Source: Tragulus kanchil (taxonomy: Eukaryota; Chordata; Mammalia; Artiodactyla; Tragulidae). From it: a DNA stretch of 64,000 nucleotides. Both the position numbers and the translations under genes were made by a program. Shown piece after piece: positions 59,440-64,000 of this stretch (positions are counted from its first letter, which is position 1; each line of letters starts with the position of its first letter). The notes under the pieces are model-generated. The model was not told the origin of the DNA. It ran no database searches and saw only the letters and a program-made list of their open reading frames with translations. Location of the stretch: the NCBI GenBank assembly GCA_022376925.1, contig JAIOJX010000001.1, positions 39,714,324-39,778,323 of the forward strand. Direction: 5' to 3'.

Positions 59440-60395
59440 CTGCATTGTGAATGTGAGGAGGAGAAACATCAGAGAATCACTAGAATTGGACATGGAACAA
59501 TGGACTGGTTCCAAATTGGGAAAGGAGTACATTAAGGCTGTATATTGTCACCCTGCTTATTTAACTTATATCCAGAGTACATCATGTAAAATACCATGAA
59601 GCACAAGCTGGAGTCATGATTGCTAGGAGAGATAGCAATAACATCAGGTTTGCAGATAACATCATCCTTATTGCAGAAAACAAAAATGAACTGAGCCTCT
59701 TGATGAAGGTGATAGAGGAGAGTGACAAAGCTGGCCTAAACTTCATTCAAAAAATGAAGATCATGGCATCTGGTCCCATCACTTCATGGCAAATAGATGG
59801 GCAGACAATGGAAACGGTGACATACTTTATTTTCTTGGGCTCCAAAATCATTGCAGATGCTGACTGCAGCCATGAAATAAAAAGACACTTGCTCCTTGGA
59901 AGAAAAACTATGACAAACCTAGACAGCGTATTCAAAAGCAGAGACATCATTTTGCTGACAAAATAGTCCAAGCAATGAGTTTCCCTGTTGCTTATGCTTG
60001 TGAGAGTTGGACCATAAAGAAGGCTGAGTGCCAAAGAATTTATGCCTTCGAATTGTGGTGTTGAAGACTCTTTAGGGTCCGTTGGAGTACAAGGAAATCA
60101 AACCAGTCAATCCTGAATATTCATTGGAAGGACTGATGCTGATGTTGAAGCTCCACTACTTCAGCTACCTGATGCAAAGAGCCGGCACATTGGAAAAGAC
60201 CCTGATACTGGGAAAGATTGAGGCAAGAGGAGAAGAGGGAAACACAGGATGAGATGGTTGGATGGCATCACTGACTTCATGGACATGGATTTGAGCAGAC
60301 TCCAGGAGATGGTGAAGGACAGAGAAGCCTGGTGTGCTGCAGTCCATGGGATCTCAAAGAGTTGAACACAGCTGAATGACTGAACTTAACATCAG
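59440..60395 (+). mobile_element. BovB LINE, reverse transcriptase part to 3' end (copy A)
   Basis: A 5'-truncated BovB starting inside the reverse transcriptase. 'acaatggactggttccaaat' and 'ggctgtatattgtcaccctg' precede the catalytic region, and the 3' tail ends near 'agagttgaacacagctgaat'. Multiple frameshifts. Bases 59820-60395 recur at 60917-61494. It directly follows the antisense L1 tail at 59143. Confidence 0.9.
59616..60050 (+). pseudogene. BovB reverse transcriptase fragment
   Basis: Open from 59616 to 59966 with BovB palm text: 'NNIRFADNIILIAENKNELS', 'IMASGPITSWQIDGQTMETV', 'FIFLGSKIIADADCSHEIKR'. The catalytic box normally read as YADD is FADN here, with the second aspartate lost, so polymerase activity would be gone. 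The frame stops at 59966 and continues in another frame ('ESWTIKKAEC' equivalent near 60003-60050). Confidence 0.9.
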
Positions 60396-60699
60396 AGAAT
60401 TAGAAAAGTCAGGCACTGAGGTCCAGGCCCCACTGACCCTGATAAAGTTTGCAACATTGGGTAAGTACATGCAATCCTTATGTATTTTCTTTTGCACAGT
60501 GAAAGAGTTAAACTAGATAAGTAATTCTTTGTATTTTCAATTATGAAAAATGCTTTTTTTTAGGGAAGAATTGCACAGACTGCCATGATTTTGTTTGCTT
60601 AATATATCTGAGAATTGAGTGCTTAAGGCTTATAAGACTAGAAAACTAGTGTGTTCTTTAATAATTGCAACATCATATTAAGTTCGAATATAGTACTTT

Positions 60700-60845
60700 G
60701 TTCATTCATTCATTTATTTATTCACCCACAATTTACTAACACCTAAGCTGTAGCAGGAGCGTTGCTGTGTGGTGGCAGAAGCAAAGATGAATAAGCCAAG
60801 CTGTCTACTTTCAAAGCCTCCATGGAGGGAAATAGGTACCTTGTT
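60700..60845 (-). mobile_element. Possible MIR/L2-type tail
   Basis: 'gttcattcattcatttattt', 'cacccacaatttactaacac' and 'gaagcaaagatgaataagcc' resemble the antisense tail of a MIR or L2 element. Weak. Copied at 61798-61943. Confidence 0.35.
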
Positions 60846-60916
60846 GGGTGATAGGTAGTGTGGTATAGATACATTGTTGCTTTGTCATCTCAGAAAAGGA
60901 ACACCTAAGGCAGCCT

Positions 60917-61494
60917 ACATACTTTATTTTCTTGGGCTCCAAAATCATTGCAGATGCTGACTGCAGCCATGAAATAAAAAGACACTTGCTCCTTGGAAGA
61001 AAAACTATGACAAACCTAGACAGCGTATTCAAAAGCAGAGACATCATTTTGCTGACAAAATAGTCCAAGCAATGAGTTTCCCTGTTGCTTATGCTTGTGA
61101 GAGTTGGACCATAAAGAAGGCTGAGTGCCAAAGAATTTATGCCTTCGAATTGTGGTGTTGAAGACTCTTTAGGGTCCGTTGGAGTACAAGGAAATCAAAC
61201 CAGTCAATCCTGAATATTCATTGGAAGGACTGATGCTGATGTTGAAGCTCCACTACTTCAGCTACCTGATGCAAAGAGCCGGCACATTGGAAAAGACCCT
61301 GATACTGGGAAAGATTGAGGGCAAGAGGAGAAGAGGGAAACACAGGATGAGATGGTTGGATGGCATCACTGAGTCAATGGACATGAGTTGGAGCAGACTC
61401 CAGGAGATGGTGAAGGACAGAGAAGCCTGGTGTGCTGCAGTCCATGGGATCTCAAAGAGTTGAACACAGCTGAATGACTGAACTTAACATCAGA
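60917..61494 (+). mobile_element. BovB LINE, 3' part (copy B)
   Basis: A second reading of 59820-60395. It has one extra G in 'attgagggcaagag', and 'gagtcaatggacatgagttg' where copy A has 'gacttcatggacatggattt'. Thanks to the extra G, the frame 61179-61463 stays open here and closes earlier in copy A. Confidence 0.9.
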
Positions 61495-62014
61495 GAATTA
61501 GAAAAGTCAGGCACTGAGGTCCAGGCCCCACTGACCCTGATAAAGTTTGCAACATTGGGTAAGTACATGCAATCCTTATGTATTTTCTTTTGCACAGTGA
61601 AAGAGTTAAACTAGATAAGTAATTCTTTGTATTTTCAATTATGAAAAATGCTTTTTATTAGGGAAGAATTGCACAGACTGCCATGATTTTGTTTGCTTAA
61701 TATATCTGAGAATTGAGTGCTTAAGGCTTATAAGACTAGAAAACTAGTGTGTTCTTTAATAATTGCAACATCATATTAAGTTCGAATATAGTACTTTGTT
61801 CATTCATTCATTTATTTATTCACCCACAATTTACTAACACCTAAGCTGTAGCAGGAGCGTTGCTGTGTGGTGGCAGAAGCAAAGATGAATAAGCCAAGCT
61901 GTCTACTTTCAAAGCCTCCATGGAGGGAAATAGGTACCTTGTTGGGTGATAGGTAGTGTGGTATAGATACATTGTTGCTTTGTCATCTCAGAAAAGGAAC
62001 ACCTAAGGCAGCCT

Positions 62015-62640
62015 GGGGTCATCATGAAGGCTCTTTTGTCGAGGTCATGTCTAAACTAAGGCCTGAAGCCTTTGTAGGTGCTCACCAAGTATTGAGGGAC
62101 ATTTAGTACCATTATTTATCTGACAACTGAGGATCCTGGTGCATATAGATTACTTAACACAGAGAATGAAATTGCTAGACTACCTACATGTAAGATTCTT
62201 CCGAACTCAAATAATGGACGGGACCTCATCTCTAACTTTTAATATGATCAATGTAGGCCCATTATAAAATGTCAAGAAAGGCAAACAAACCAAAGGGCCA
62301 TAATACTAATAATGGGAAATAATGAACTTTCAATAAAGTCACATTTTCTTTGTTTAATCAGCTTGTAGGGACTTTTGAGATCTCCGTCTGCCTCGATCCA
62401 CTTGTACACATTCCCATTGCATGAGAATCTTCAAGAACATTTGTGAGTTGTCAAGGTGATCTGCTTCTGCTGTCAACAGTCCTTAGGCTCTGTGGCTTTG
62501 TTCCATACAGGGACTTCCTGTTCATGTTCACTGTGGCTGTTACTACCTCAACCATGCAGTGAAGACCCTATGACTTTTCTCAGGTGTCTCACAGCTGGTA
62601 AAAGGCTGAACTCATGAGCAAGAGTGTCTGTGCTATTCAT
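62015..62640. other. Unassigned unique stretch
   Basis: No gene or repeat recognised. Repeated at 63146-63771. Confidence 0.5.
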
Positions 62641-62645
62641 GGGAT

Positions 62646-63042
62646 TCAGTGGCAAAAAATAAGAGCTACTTGTTTAAAAATTATTATGAATTTCAAAGGG
62701 GCTACTGGAAGCATTGAAAGTGTGACAGGAGCCTTCTCAGTAGCCCCATGCACTTGCACATGTGGTATACCCATGAACTGAGCCTTCTTTTCAGAATATT
62801 TTTCTGTGAATTTGGAGTTCATGGAAGGGCTGTGCTGCATCGAGGACATTTCACCACCACCACTTGTGGTACATGTGGCTGCTTTCATAGACCGTATGGG
62901 TTTCATAAAGGGTGCCTCTCTGCCTAGATCTTTGCTTGCTTCTGTGTGACCAGAAGCTAGCTAACTTTTCCTTGCGGAGCAACAAAGAGTATGATTGCAT
63001 TTGCAGGACAGCGTCCATGTCAAGCTCCAGCTCCTTCAATGC
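62646..63042 (-). other. Two overlapping minus-strand frames, origin unknown
   Basis: Read on the minus strand, a frame with 'ALKELELDMDAVLQMQSYSL' followed by 'LLRKEKLASFW' runs from 63042 to 62851. A second frame with 'TSGGGEMSSMQHSPSMNSKF' and 'MGIPHVQVHGATEKAP' runs from 62906 to 62646. They overlap, so one frameshift would join them. The text is less biased than in nearby chance frames, but I recognise no protein. It may be an old processed pseudogene piece or chance. True upstream sequence is hidden by duplication 15. Confidence 0.2.
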
Positions 63043-64000
63043 ACTTTCAAAGCCTCCATGGAGGAAATAGTATGTGGTGATAGGTAGTTTTGTATAGATA
63101 CATTGTTGCTTTGTCATCTCAGAAAAGGAACACCTAAGGCAGCCTGGGGTCATCATGAAGGCTCTTTTGTCGAGGTCATGTCTAAACTAAGGCCTGAAGC
63201 CTTTGTAGGTGCTCACCAAGTATTGAGGGACATTTAGTACCATTATTTATCTGACAACTGAGGATCCTGGTGCATATAGATTACTTAACACAGAGAATGA
63301 AATTGCTAGACTACCTACATGTAAGATTCTTCCGAACTCAAATAATGGACGGGACCTCATCTCTAACTTTTAATATGATCAATGTAGGCCCATTATAAAA
63401 TGTCAAGAAAGGCAAACAAACCAAAGGGCCATAATACTAATAATGGGAAATAATGAACTTTCAATAAAGTCACATTTTCTTTGTTTAATCAGCTTGTAGG
63501 GACTTTTGAGATCTCCGTCTGCCTCGATCCACTTGTACACATTCCCATTGCATGAGAATCTTCAAGAACATTTGTGAGTTGTCAAGGTGATCTGCTTCTG
63601 CTGTCAACAGTCCTTAGGCTCTGTGGCTTTGTTCCATACAGGGACTTCCTGTTCATGTTCACTGTGGCTGTTACTACCTCAACCATGCAGTGAAGACCCT
63701 ATGACTTTTCTCAGGTGTCTCACAGCTGGTAAAAGGCTGAACTCATGAGCAAGAGTGTCTGTGCTATTCATGGGATTCAGTGGCAAAAAATAAGAGCTAC
63801 TTGTTTAAAAATTATTATGAATTTCAAAGGGCTACTGGAAGAATTGAAAGTGTGACAGGAGCCTTCTCAGTAGCCCCATGCACTTGCACATGTGGTATAC
63901 CCATGAACTGAGCCTTCTTTTCAGAATATTTTTCTGTGAATTTGGAGTTCATGGAAGGGCTGTGCTGCATCGAGGACATTTCACCACCACCACTTGTGGT

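Larger units (their letters stand above)
59820..62014. repeat. Direct duplication 14 (period 1097 to 1098 bp)
   Basis: Copy A 59820-60916, copy B 60917-62014, joined without a spacer at a shared 'acatac'. Differences cluster in the BovB part (60222 and 60272-60296 versus 61320 and 61370-61394), plus 'ttttttttag' versus 'ttttattag' near 60554/61651. Confidence 0.95.
61905..64000. repeat. Direct duplication 15 (period 1138 to 1131 bp), cut by window end
   Basis: Copy A 61905-63042, copy B 63043-64000 and beyond. The first 60 bases of B have lost about 7 bases net relative to A ('ggaggaaatagtatgtggtg' against 61920-61947). After that the match is near perfect, with a missing G and one substitution near 63827-63842. 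Copy A overlaps the last 110 bases of duplication 14, so that piece occurs three times (60808, 61905, 63043). Confidence 0.94.

Noticed and set aside
1..64000. The ~1.1-kb pairs as a new amplifying element or gene array
   Set aside because: The units share no sequence with each other, have no terminal repeats, no target-site duplications and no coding capacity, and their joints carry sequencing-type noise. An assembly cause explains all of this with one assumption.

Overview
The window is nuclear DNA from a ruminant, most likely a bovid. The evidence is the repeat content: BovB LINE fragments, Bov-tA tRNA-derived SINEs (two of them dimeric), CHR-type SINEs shared by ruminants and their relatives, young 5'-truncated L1 copies with a ruminant-type 3' UTR, a mariner copy, and older mammalian MIR, hAT and L1M relics. 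It is AT-rich. I found no convincing protein-coding exon, no RNA gene outside SINEs, and no bacterial-type feature. It reads as intergenic or deep intronic sequence. The species cannot be fixed from sequence alone.

The dominant structure is not a gene. At fifteen places a segment of about 1.06 to 1.20 kb is followed at once, or after a few tens of bases, by a near-identical direct copy of itself. The unique sequence then resumes from the end of the second copy. Copy A starts lie near 2191, 7571, 9681, 17864, 21243, 26211, 30671, 42364, 44545, 47699, 50632, 54154, 59820 and 61905. One more pair is cut by the window start (junction near 115) and the last is cut by the window end. The copies are almost perfect internally. 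Near the junctions the sequence is an error-rich version of the true flank. I read this as false duplication from genome assembly or read correction. About a quarter of the window is duplicated sequence, leaving roughly 47 to 48 kb of distinct sequence.

Layout. 1-6.7 kb: decayed L1, MIR, a Bov-tA and a CHR-type SINE. 6.8-9.8 kb: an ancient repeat split by a young L1 with target-site duplications, then a hAT-like relic. 10-12.3 kb: a CHR-like SINE with target-site duplications (duplicated) and an old LTR-like repeat. 12.7-13.2 kb: repeat-free sequence that looks like a conserved non-coding element. 14-17.7 kb: old L1 and hAT-type relics. 17.7-20.5 kb: a Bov-tA interrupted by a BovB 3' end, and L1 tails. 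23.4-29 kb: a minus-strand old L1 interrupted by a dead mariner, then a minus-strand LTR with visible TATA box and AATAAA, itself hit by a SINE. 29.6-35 kb: two dimeric Bov-tA elements in opposite orientation. 35-42.4 kb: mostly unique DNA. 43-46.8 kb: a 5'-truncated L1, duplicated. 47-51.4 kb: nested old L1s. 54-56.3 kb: a BovB 3' end. 57 kb: a young SINE with perfect 16-bp target-site duplications. 57.9-58.0 kb: a homeodomain-motif cluster. 59.1-61.5 kb: an L1 tail and BovB reverse transcriptase remains. 62-64 kb: unique sequence, duplicated.

No genes act together here. The elements are independent insertions, layered in time, onto which the systematic duplication has been superimposed. I did not find a previously undescribed biological system. 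The most reportable pattern is the regular ~1.1-kb duplication, and it should be tested before any biology in this window is trusted.
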